From the NCBI GenBank assembly GCA_027057185.1, contig JALUJE010000096.1:1-11673 (forward strand): a stretch of DNA of 11,673 nt. Direction: 5' to 3'. Under the pieces are notes generated by a model, which ran no database searches, was not told the origin of the DNA, and worked only from the letters and a program-made list of their open reading frames with translations. Origin of the DNA: Helicobacteraceae bacterium (GTDB lineage: Bacteria; Campylobacterota; Campylobacteria; Campylobacterales; Sulfurimonadaceae). This document shows, in pieces, positions 5,695 through 11,673 of this stretch. Each line of letters opens with the position of its first letter. The stretch's first letter is position 1. Made by a program: the position numbers and the translations under genes.

Positions 5695-6747
5695 ATGGCC
5701 GATGATCTCGAAAAGACTGAGGAACCCACCCCCAAGAAGATAGAAGACGCCCGCCAAGAGGGTAATGTTCCCAAAAGTCAAGATACTTCCGGTGTGATTA
5801 CCCTCTTTTTTGCCATTTTGTCCATTCTAATGCTTTTTGATTTTATGGGCGATCAGCTGTTTCATCTGACCCGATATCTTTTTTCGCTGCAGGGCACACC
5901 GTTAACACAAAGCGGTTTAATCGATATTGCAGTTACCATGATGAAAGAATTTTTAATCATTGCACTGCCCTTAGCACTGGTTGTCGCCATTTCAGGTATT
6001 ATCGGTGGTTTGGCGCAGTTTGGGTTCTTGTTTACCACGAAACCGCTGCTTCCCGACTTTAAAAAGCTCGATCCTATTAAGGGGGCACAAAACCTCTTTT
6101 CACTGAAAAAAATTATTGAAGGCTTCAAGATTACACTCAAAGCCATGGTGACAATGGGTGTGGGGTTTAGTTTTTTCTTTTTCTTTATTCAGGAATTGCC
6201 CACCGTGGCACTGTTTCCGCTGATAGATCAGCTCGAATGGGTAAAAGACAAAATCATTATTATTGCGTTGGTGATGCTTTTGGTTCTGGTGGTATTTGCA
6301 CTGATAGATCTGATTATTGTCAGAAAACAGTATTTTGATAAACTTAAAATGAGCAAACAAGAGATTAAAGATGAGATGAAAAATATGGAGGGTGATCCGC
6401 ATATTAAGGGAAAAATTCGTCAAATCCAGATGGAGGCGGCACGGAAGCGGATGATGGCAGAAGTTCCCGATGCCGATGTGGTCATTACCAATCCAACACA
6501 TTATGCGGTTGCAGTCAAATATGACGGTAACAAACACCGTGCTCCTGTAGTGGTTGCTAAAGGGATGAATACTATTGCCGTACAGATTAAAAAAGTGGCT
6601 AGGGAAAACCGGGTACACATTGTGCAAAACCCTCCCTTGGCTCGGGCACTTTACAAGGAAGTCGATCTTGACAAACCCATCCCTGAAGCGCTCTTTGCTA
6701 CCGTGGCGGAAGTGCTGGCGTATGTTTATAAAATTGACAATAGGTAA
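5695..6747 (+). CDS. flhB: Flagellar export apparatus switch protein FlhB
   Basis: FlhB is an inner-membrane part of the flagellar type III export gate that switches substrate class from rod/hook to filament. The 350-aa protein is full length: the N-terminal signature LEKTEEPTPKKIEDARQEG (5-23), four hydrophobic segments (about 33-53, 86-113, 148-168, 185-208), a charged linker and the cytoplasmic domain with NPTH (266-269), where Asn-Pro autocleavage triggers the switch. VVAKGMN (286-292) and NPPLARALY (312-320) after it are also conserved. The NPTH motif favours FlhB over the short FlhB-like paralogues, which carry only the C-terminal domain. A G-rich GGGGGTGAT precedes the ATG. It lies 33 nt after nadC and is probably read from the same transcript; no other flagellar gene is in the window. 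Confidence 0.97.
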   Translation: MADDLEKTEEPTPKKIEDARQEGNVPKSQDTSGVITLFFAILSILMLFDFMGDQLFHLTRYLFSLQGTPLTQSGLIDIAVTMMKEFLIIALPLALVVAISGIIGGLAQFGFLFTTKPLLPDFKKLDPIKGAQNLFSLKKIIEGFKITLKAMVTMGVGFSFFFFFIQELPTVALFPLIDQLEWVKDKIIIIALVMLLVLVVFALIDLIIVRKQYFDKLKMSKQEIKDEMKNMEGDPHIKGKIRQIQMEAARKRMMAEVPDADVVITNPTHYAVAVKYDGNKHRAPVVVAKGMNTIAVQIKKVARENRVHIVQNPPLARALYKEVDLDKPIPEALFATVAEVLAYVYKIDNR

Positions 6748-6768
6748 TTTACAGGTAACACCCATGCA

Positions 6769-8046
6769 TTAGGCATCATACTCATGATCAAGATAGACCT
6801 GAGAGCGCAGGTGCTTTTGATAGGCGGTAATGTCAAAATCACTCATCGCACTTACGCCGTCATCAACTGCGGCTTGTGCCACGGCTGAGGCTACCCAGAT
6901 AAGTACCTCTTTGTTAAACGGAGAGGGAATGACATGGTCTGTTCCATATGCCATATCGGGTTGGTTGTATGCCGCTTTAACATAGTACGGTACCGGTTCT
7001 TTTGCCAGCTGTGCCAGAGCCCGTGCTGCTGCCATCTTCATATGTTCGGTGATTTTCGTTGCGCGAACATCCAGAGCTCCCCGAAAAATCGAAGGAAATC
7101 CCAGAACATTGTTGATCTGATTCGGATAATCGCTGCGACCCGTTCCCATAATGACATCATCTCTGATAGCATGTACAATTTCGGGTAAAATTTCAGGTTC
7201 AGGATTCGCACAGGCAAAGATAACGGGGTGGGGCGCCATGGAACGTACCATGTCTCGTGTTACAATATTAGGGCCGCTCAATCCTAAAAGCATATCGGCA
7301 TGTGTCATAGCATCGCTTAGAGTCCTATCATTGCTCTCAATGGCAACGAGCTGTTTGTATGGGTTAAGATCGTTACGTTGGGTAGTAATAACCCCTTTGC
7401 TGTCAACAACGACAATATGCCGTGCTCCCAAGTCGCGGTACATTTTTGCCGATGCCAACCCGGCGGCACCGGCACCGAGAATGACGATTTTAACGTCTTC
7501 AATGCGCTTGTTTCTCAGTTCCAAGGCATTGAGCAGTCCCGCAGCCGTAATAATGGCCGTACCGTGCTGATCATCATGCATCACCGGTATATTGAGGCGT
7601 TCTTGCAGTTTCGCTTCAATTTCAAAACATTTTGGAGCGGCAATATCTTCCAGGTTAATGCCGCCAAAACCATCAGCAATAGCTGCACAGGTATCGACAA
7701 TGGCATCGACATCATGAATATTGAGTTCAATATCAAAGGCATTGACATCAGCAAATTTCTTAAAGAGTACGACTTTACCTTCCATAACAGGTTTTCCTGC
7801 TAGAGCTCCAATATTTCCCAATCCGAGTACGGCAGAACCGTCTGTAATGACTGCAATCAAATTTCCTTTGGCGGTGTAGTCGTATGCTGTTGAAGGATCG
7901 GCTTCAATCTCCTTGCAGGGAATGGCAACACCGGGCGTATATGCGAGTGAGAGATCGTGTTGGGTATCGCAGGGTTTGGTGATTTCAATGGCAAGTTTAC
8001 CGTTGTGATGATAGTCCAGCGCGTCATCATGAGTGTGTTGAGGCAT
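6769..8046 (-). CDS. Malic enzyme (short form, no phosphotransacetylase domain)
   Basis: It oxidatively decarboxylates malate to pyruvate with NAD or NADP, linking the citric acid cycle to pyruvate and acetyl-CoA. The 425-aa protein has the catalytic Tyr36 in SLAYTPGVAIPC (33-44), the Lys segment EGKVVLFKKFA (89-99), metal ligands in LEDI (132-135) and HDDQHGTA (157-164), and the nucleotide-binding loop GAGAAG (191-196) in a Rossmann fold. FACANPEPEI and the GRSDYPNQINNVLGFPSIFRGALD stretch follow. It stops where MaeB-type enzymes continue into a phosphotransacetylase-like domain, so it is the stand-alone form. Cofactor preference cannot be judged. AAGGA lies 6 nt before the ATG. It converges on flhB with only 21 nt between stop codons and no recognisable terminator. 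Confidence 0.96.
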   Translation of the reverse strand: MPQHTHDDALDYHHNGKLAIEITKPCDTQHDLSLAYTPGVAIPCKEIEADPSTAYDYTAKGNLIAVITDGSAVLGLGNIGALAGKPVMEGKVVLFKKFADVNAFDIELNIHDVDAIVDTCAAIADGFGGINLEDIAAPKCFEIEAKLQERLNIPVMHDDQHGTAIITAAGLLNALELRNKRIEDVKIVILGAGAAGLASAKMYRDLGARHIVVVDSKGVITTQRNDLNPYKQLVAIESNDRTLSDAMTHADMLLGLSGPNIVTRDMVRSMAPHPVIFACANPEPEILPEIVHAIRDDVIMGTGRSDYPNQINNVLGFPSIFRGALDVRATKITEHMKMAAARALAQLAKEPVPYYVKAAYNQPDMAYGTDHVIPSPFNKEVLIWVASAVAQAAVDDGVSAMSDFDITAYQKHLRSQVYLDHEYDA

Positions 8047-8072
8047 AGCAATCCTTATCTAATTGATGGCGC

Positions 8073-8081
8073 ATTCTAGCA
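8073..8081 (-). promoter_or_regulatory. Candidate extended -10 promoter for the malic enzyme gene
   Basis: On the minus strand TGCTAGAAT combines an extended -10 TG with TAGAAT at 8078..8073, about 27 nt before the malic enzyme ATG and preceded by an A/T tract. It sits back to back with the plus-strand promoter at 8093-8107, so this 85-bp gap drives both genes. Confidence 0.5.
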
Positions 8082-8092
8082 TAATTTCGTTT

Positions 8093-8107
8093 TTTGTACT
8101 ATAATGG
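8093..8107 (+). promoter_or_regulatory. Promoter for the REC-GGDEF gene
   Basis: TTTGTACTATAATGG, with -10 TATAAT at 8100-8105, is identical over 15 bases to the minus-strand promoter at 919-933. Transcription from about 8112 gives a leader of roughly 20 nt before the TTG start at 8132. Confidence 0.65.
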
Positions 8108-8131
8108 TGAAAAAATATTAAAGATAAAGAA

Positions 8132-8989
8132 TTGAAACCAACAACACATATTATGGTGATTACTGAAAATCATTTAGATAGAAAATTGTTACAACAGTTG
8201 TTGCACTCTTATAATATTGCTTTTTTTGATGAATTTTCAATGGCAAAAAAAGCGATTGAAAAAGCGGTACCTACACTCATTCTCATTGACGGATCGTACG
8301 CGGAGGCGGGGTTTGCCTTTTGCAAATCGGTGACGCGACATATTAGAATCCCCATTATGTTTTTGTTTGACACTGCTGATCGAAGTCTGATTACAAATAT
8401 GTTTAGCAGTGGCGGATGTGATTATGTGCTGCGACCTCTTACTCAAATAGAGCTTACCAGCCGTGTCTATATCCATACCTCGTATGCGTCTCAAAAGAAG
8501 GAACTGGAGTCATTGGCGTATTATGATCCGATGACACAGCTCTATAATCGGCGAACATTTTTTACATACACCCATAAATTGTTACGTACGCTTAATAGCG
8601 ATGAGGTTCCCATGCATTTACTGCTGTTTCATTTTCATTCGTTACATAAAATTAATGAAACGTTTGGGTACTTCTCCGGTGACAAACTCATTGAGGAGTT
8701 TGCGGGAATTATGAAATCGGTGCTCAAAGAGCATGCTATTATTGGTCGATTAACGGGGAACAGTTTTGCGGCGATGGTGAGCCATAGAAGTGCAAAAGAG
8801 CTTTCCGAATATGCATCACGCATCAGTCGCAGGGCCTCGGAATTGAGTATTGAAAAAGAATTTCCCGTCGTCGTCGAGTATGTTATCGTCGCGCAATGCA
8901 GTGAGCGAAAAACTATTGACGAGCTTCTGTTGGAGGCAACGAAGAAGCTCGAACAGTGTGAAATAGCGCGTACAAAACGAAACTATTAA
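8132..8989 (+). CDS. Receiver-GGDEF fold protein with degenerate GGDEF motif
   Basis: A 285-aa soluble protein with a receiver-like domain (about 6-116) and a GGDEF-fold domain (about 125-280). In the receiver the phospho-acceptor position is kept (Asp53 in LILIDG), but the acidic pair near residues 11-13 is reduced to TEN and the usual Lys-Pro reads Arg101-Pro102. The second domain begins with the expected YYDPMTQLYNRRTF (130-143) and has GYFSGDKLIEEFA (179-191), so the fold is clear. However, the substrate segment is FHFHSLHKIN and the signature is LTGNSF (207-212) instead of GGDEF. It should not make c-di-GMP and may act by binding GTP or a partner. The start is TTG with only a weak purine-rich Shine-Dalgarno; an ATG seven codons in has none. 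The next gene, a DHH phosphoesterase, follows after a short gap. Confidence 0.85.
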   Translation: MKPTTHIMVITENHLDRKLLQQLLHSYNIAFFDEFSMAKKAIEKAVPTLILIDGSYAEAGFAFCKSVTRHIRIPIMFLFDTADRSLITNMFSSGGCDYVLRPLTQIELTSRVYIHTSYASQKKELESLAYYDPMTQLYNRRTFFTYTHKLLRTLNSDEVPMHLLLFHFHSLHKINETFGYFSGDKLIEEFAGIMKSVLKEHAIIGRLTGNSFAAMVSHRSAKELSEYASRISRRASELSIEKEFPVVVEYVIVAQCSERKTIDELLLEATKKLEQCEIARTKRNY

Positions 8990-9005
8990 CAACGCCTTTA
9001 CGGGG

Positions 9006-9018
9006 TTTGATATAATGG
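9006..9018 (+). promoter_or_regulatory. Candidate promoter overlapping the 5' end of the DHH gene
   Basis: TTTGATATAATGG carries a consensus -10 (9011-9016) and resembles the promoters at 3376-3388 and 8093-8107. The ATG at 9015 lies inside it. Transcription starting about 6-8 nt downstream would begin almost at the ATG at 9024, implying a leaderless or nearly leaderless mRNA. Confidence 0.5.
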
Positions 9019-9023
9019 CAGTA

Positions 9024-9962
9024 ATGAAGCATGCTATCGTAGAAAAAATTGAACAGGCTCGACACATTGTTTTGATTGTTCATGTCCATCCGGATGCAGA
9101 TGCTTTTGGCAGTGCAAGTGCCTTTTATTCTTACCTGTTACGACAGCAGAAAAAAGTAACGCTTTTTTGCGCAACACCTCAGGTAGATCGTCGTTTGGCA
9201 TTGTTACCCTGGTTTGATAAACTTCGACATCATTTGCCGCGTCGTGCCGATCTTGCCGTCTGTTTTGATTGTGGCAGCAAAGAACGTCTGGGCATGGAAC
9301 TGGAATGTCAGCTTATCAATGTTGACCATCATATCAGTAACACGCATTTTGGGACCTATAATCTTGTAGATATAGATGCCATTAGTACGACTCAAGTGGT
9401 GTACAATTTTTTTAGAGATCACGATATTGCCATTAATGCCAACATGGCAACGGCATTATATGCCGGGCTGTTGGACGATTCGCAACAGTTTTTGCATACG
9501 AAGACGGATGTGGCGGTTTTTGAGATGGCAGCCGAATTGTTGCGTTGCGGTGCCGAGAGCCAATGTGTTGTTCAGGCTCTTTTTCGCACCTACTCCTTGG
9601 CATCATTACGGCTAGAAGGTGTCTTATACAAGCAGTTACGGTTGCGACATGAGGGACGCGTTGGCGTACTACATGTTCATTTGCAGACTCTGTCGCACAC
9701 CGGGGCGGTGCCTGAGGAAGCTGAAATCGCGTTAGAGAAGGTGCAAATGCTTGCAACGGTGGAGATCTCCATTTTGTTACGAGAACGTCGTCAAGGCGGT
9801 GTTAAAGGTTCACTAAGAGGTGATGGTAGTGTCAATGTTGCGGCAGTCGCAGCACGTTTCGGCGGTGGCGGACATCGAGATGCTGCCGGATTTATAGCAG
9901 ATGGAACTCTTTGTGCTTTAGAGGAAGAGATTATGAATATATTATATGAGGAGATGAGTTGA
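9024..9962 (+). CDS. DHH/DHHA1 phosphoesterase (NrnA / bifunctional oligoribonuclease type)
   Basis: A DHH-family phosphodiesterase of about 312 aa with both domains. Motif positions are counted from the longer start at 9015: HPDADAFGS (25-33), FDCGSKERLG (84-93), VDHHISN (103-109), LLDDSQQF (152-159), and the DHHA1 signature GGGGHRDAAG (283-292). Family members remove mononucleotides from very short RNAs, dephosphorylate pAp, or cleave c-di-AMP and pApA; sequence alone does not decide which. It follows a receiver-GGDEF-fold gene and overlaps the M23 peptidase gene by 4 nt (TTGA). The frame is open from ATG 9015, but that ATG is part of a TATAATG promoter-like box. ATG 9024 is preferred, though it has no Shine-Dalgarno, so the start remains uncertain by three codons. 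Confidence 0.93.
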   Translation: MKHAIVEKIEQARHIVLIVHVHPDADAFGSASAFYSYLLRQQKKVTLFCATPQVDRRLALLPWFDKLRHHLPRRADLAVCFDCGSKERLGMELECQLINVDHHISNTHFGTYNLVDIDAISTTQVVYNFFRDHDIAINANMATALYAGLLDDSQQFLHTKTDVAVFEMAAELLRCGAESQCVVQALFRTYSLASLRLEGVLYKQLRLRHEGRVGVLHVHLQTLSHTGAVPEEAEIALEKVQMLATVEISILLRERRQGGVKGSLRGDGSVNVAAVAARFGGGGHRDAAGFIADGTLCALEEEIMNILYEEMS

Positions 9963-11329
9963 GACGAAAAAAAAGTAATGCATCGGCATTAATGGCAAAA
10001 TTGCTGATGGTGGTTATTGTTGCGGTGGCGATTTATGTCGGGGTATCTGATACGTTTGAAAGAGATGAACCGGTAATAGTGATTCATAACACAGAGTATT
10101 GGAATCTTAAAGAGCCTATTTCGATTCAAATCAACGATCAGAGCGGTATGACATCATATACCGTGGTACTGAAAACACAAAAAGAGAATTTTGACTTGGC
10201 TCAGGAGATGTTGATGACACCCAACAAAGAGTTGAAGCTCAATATTAAACCGCCCAAACGCCTTTTTGGTCTCAAAGAACATGATGTGACGCTTTACGTT
10301 GAAGCCAACGATGCGAGCCAATGGAACTTTTTTAAGGGTAACAGTGCGACGGTAACCAAAAAAATGATTATCGATAAAAAGCGTCCGCAGGTCAATGTTA
10401 TTGCCAATAGTCGCAGTATTACGCAAGGCGGTTCGGCACTCGTCATCTTTAAGGCATCTGATGATAACTTGCAAAGTCTCTACTTACAGTCATCCAACGG
10501 TAAAAAGTTCTATCCACAGACCTATATGGAAGCGGGTTACTATGCCTCGTTGGTGGCATGGCCGGTGAAAGAGAAAAATTTTCGTATGCATATTATTGCC
10601 AAAGATATGGCAGGAAATTTAACCAAAAAATATGTCCCTTTTTATTTAAATAACAAGACGTATCGCACCTCAAAAATCAATATAACAGATCGCTTCTTAG
10701 ATGGGAAAATTGCCGAATTAGCCGAAGAGTTTGTTGAAACGCAGGGGGTAGAAGACCGTATTAAGCGCTTTAAGATCATCAATGAGGACGTTCGTGCCAA
10801 AAATGAGGCATTGATTCATAAAATTACTTCCAAAGTTCCTGAAGATATTGTAGAACGATTAACTATCACGCCATTTTATCCATTGAAAAATGGTAAAAAA
10901 GTGGCGAGCTTCGGTGATCACCGATATTACTACTACAACAACAAACGTGTGAGTGAATCTTATCATTTAGGTTTGGATCTTGCCTCGGTACAGATGGGTA
11001 AAATTAAAACGCGCAATAGCGGTAAAGTTGTTTTTGCAGGAGATAACGGGCTCTACGGTAATATGCCTATTATTCATTTGGGAATGGGGCTTTACACACT
11101 CTATGGACACTGCTCTAGCGTTGATGTGAATGCCGAAGAGGAAGTCTCCGCTGGTATGAAAATTGCTAACACCGGTATGAGCGGTTATGCCATGGGCGAT
11201 CATCTGCATTTTGGTGTTTTGGTACAAGGCGTAGAAGTGCGTCCGGAAGAGTGGATGGACAAGCAGTGGATACGGCTTAACATTGAAAATATTTTTAAAA
11301 GTGCTCAGAAGGTTATCAATAGATCTTAG
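9959..11329 (+). CDS. Membrane-anchored M23 (LytM-type) metallopeptidase
   Basis: A 456-aa peptidoglycan endopeptidase candidate. A basic N-terminus and one hydrophobic segment (about 12-30) anchor it in the inner membrane, with the rest periplasmic. A beta-rich region (about 35-235) precedes a helical linker and the C-terminal M23 domain (about 310-430). All zinc-site residues are present: His336 and Asp340 (HLGLD), His384 (YGHCS) and the HLH pair 415-417. Relatives cleave cross-links in the cell wall and in Campylobacterota help set helical cell shape. The start is TTG, overlapping the DHH stop as TTGA, with GAGGAG (9948-9953) at 5-nt spacing, so translation is coupled. lpxC follows after 65 nt. 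Whether it is a D,D-endopeptidase like the Csd shape proteins cannot be judged here. Confidence 0.93.
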   Translation: MRRKKSNASALMAKLLMVVIVAVAIYVGVSDTFERDEPVIVIHNTEYWNLKEPISIQINDQSGMTSYTVVLKTQKENFDLAQEMLMTPNKELKLNIKPPKRLFGLKEHDVTLYVEANDASQWNFFKGNSATVTKKMIIDKKRPQVNVIANSRSITQGGSALVIFKASDDNLQSLYLQSSNGKKFYPQTYMEAGYYASLVAWPVKEKNFRMHIIAKDMAGNLTKKYVPFYLNNKTYRTSKINITDRFLDGKIAELAEEFVETQGVEDRIKRFKIINEDVRAKNEALIHKITSKVPEDIVERLTITPFYPLKNGKKVASFGDHRYYYYNNKRVSESYHLGLDLASVQMGKIKTRNSGKVVFAGDNGLYGNMPIIHLGMGLYTLYGHCSSVDVNAEEEVSAGMKIANTGMSGYAMGDHLHFGVLVQGVEVRPEEWMDKQWIRLNIENIFKSAQKVINRS

Positions 11330-11347
11330 TTATACTGGGTCTAATGA

Positions 11348-11353
11348 TATTAT
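11348..11353 (+). promoter_or_regulatory. Possible -10 box (TATTAT) for lpxC
   Basis: In the 65-nt gap before lpxC, TATTAT is the best promoter-like hexamer, 41 nt before the ATG. It is one base off consensus and lacks the T-run seen in the other promoters, so read-through from the M23 gene may be the main source of lpxC transcript. Confidence 0.3.
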
Positions 11354-11374
11354 GAGATTCTGTTATGTCACATT

Positions 11375-11382
11375 TACATGTA
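11375..11382. repeat. TACATGTA palindrome, copy 3 (before lpxC)
   Basis: The third identical copy ends 12 nt before the lpxC ATG and just ahead of its purine-rich Shine-Dalgarno region (AGAAGGGTAGG). Unlike copies 1 and 2 it does not follow a stop codon directly. Confidence 0.5.
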
Positions 11383-11394
11383 GAAGGGTAGGTA

Positions 11395-11673
11395 ATGTAT
11401 CAAACAACCATAGCAAAACCGGTTGAACTGGTTGGAATCGGTCTTCATAAAGGTAACCCCGTGCGGTTACGCCTGGAACCGTTAGAGGCCGATAGCGGCA
11501 TTGTCTTTTACCGCAGTGATGTCAGTGTCGCCATTCCTTTAAAGCCGGAAAATGTCATTGATACGAAAATGGCAACGGTTATTGGCAAAGAGGGAGAGGT
11601 AATTTCAACCATTGAGCATCTGCTCTCAGCCGTGTATGCATATGGTATTGACAACCTTCGTGTTGTTGTTGAT
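11395..11673 (+). CDS. lpxC: UDP-3-O-acyl-N-acetylglucosamine deacetylase, N-terminal 93 codons
   Basis: LpxC is the zinc deacetylase that commits UDP-acyl-GlcNAc to lipid A synthesis. The visible part opens with MYQTTIAKPVELVGIGLHKG, the usual beta-strand and GxGLHxG turn, and reaches STIEHLLSAVYAYGIDN (71-87), which holds His75, equivalent to the first zinc-binding His of the family. The gene runs off the right edge, so roughly two thirds is missing, including the HKxxD zinc site. A Shine-Dalgarno-like GAAGGGTAGG precedes the ATG. It lies downstream of an M23 peptidase gene, so two envelope-building activities sit together. Confidence 0.96.
   Translation, partial: MYQTTIAKPVELVGIGLHKGNPVRLRLEPLEADSGIVFYRSDVSVAIPLKPENVIDTKMATVIGKEGEVISTIEHLLSAVYAYGIDNLRVVVD

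Noticed and set aside
6100..6765. 221-aa open frame on the minus strand
   Set aside because: It lies wholly antisense to flhB, with a low-complexity His/Asn/Lys-rich product and no family features.
6748..6768. Bidirectional terminator between the convergent flhB and malic enzyme genes
   Set aside because: The 21-nt gap has no stem-loop of useful length and no T-runs on either side.
7151..7803. Two open frames of about 140 aa on the plus strand
   Set aside because: Both are antisense to the well-supported malic enzyme gene and show no domain or Shine-Dalgarno signal.
8990..9010. AACGCC...GGGGTT hairpin as a terminator after the REC-GGDEF gene
   Set aside because: The stem has a mismatch and no T-run follows; the region reads better as the upstream part of a promoter.

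Overview
The window looks like chromosomal DNA from a Campylobacterota (epsilonproteobacterial) organism, probably an environmental Sulfurimonas/Sulfurovum/Sulfuricurvum-type relative rather than a Campylobacter or Helicobacter pathogen. The evidence is the protein flavour (NadA, NadC, FlhB, a short malic enzyme, and a DHH phosphoesterase - M23 peptidase - lpxC run), the promoters (TATAAT -10 boxes preceded by T-rich tracts, with no clear -35), and a CspA-type cold-shock gene, which to my knowledge Campylobacter jejuni and H. pylori lack. The genus assignment is inference. No tRNA, rRNA, CRISPR array, insertion sequence or prophage gene was seen.

Layout. Positions 1-922 (minus strand) hold the start of a cold-shock gene behind a structured leader of roughly 125 nt, then a YwbE/DUF2196 gene translationally coupled (TAATG) to an upstream gene of unknown function. 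Positions 988-3325 hold the most unusual locus: a minus-strand 419-aa protein whose C-terminus resembles a DisA_N (diadenylate cyclase) domain, diverging from a plus-strand patatin-like phospholipase of the type seen as an effector in cyclic-nucleotide immunity. The two share a 58-bp intergenic region with overlapping -10 boxes. Next come a small secreted Cys-rich repeat protein (3412-3708), the NAD-synthesis pair nadA-nadC (overlapping ATGA), and flhB, all on plus. A short malic enzyme (minus) converges on flhB. From 8132 the plus strand carries a receiver-GGDEF protein with a destroyed GGDEF motif, a DHH/DHHA1 phosphoesterase, a membrane-anchored M23 peptidase (overlapping TTGA) and the first 93 codons of lpxC.

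How they fit together. Most of the window is core metabolism and envelope/flagellar housekeeping: quinolinate and nicotinate mononucleotide synthesis, flagellar export switching, malate to pyruvate, peptidoglycan hydrolysis and lipid A synthesis. The DAC-like/patatin pair is the best candidate for an undescribed system. By analogy with CBASS (CD-NTase plus CapV patatin), a nucleotide-binding or nucleotide-making DisA-like protein could control a phospholipase that attacks the cell's own membrane. Its DGA and RHR signature motifs are altered (DGC, GGRNAAS), so it may be a sensor or an altered cyclase; this is inference from sequence only.

Start choices differ from the longest ORFs in several genes. 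nadA, the REC-GGDEF gene and the M23 gene appear to use TTG. The unknown gene and the DHH gene appear to start downstream of an ATG that is really part of a TATAATG promoter box.
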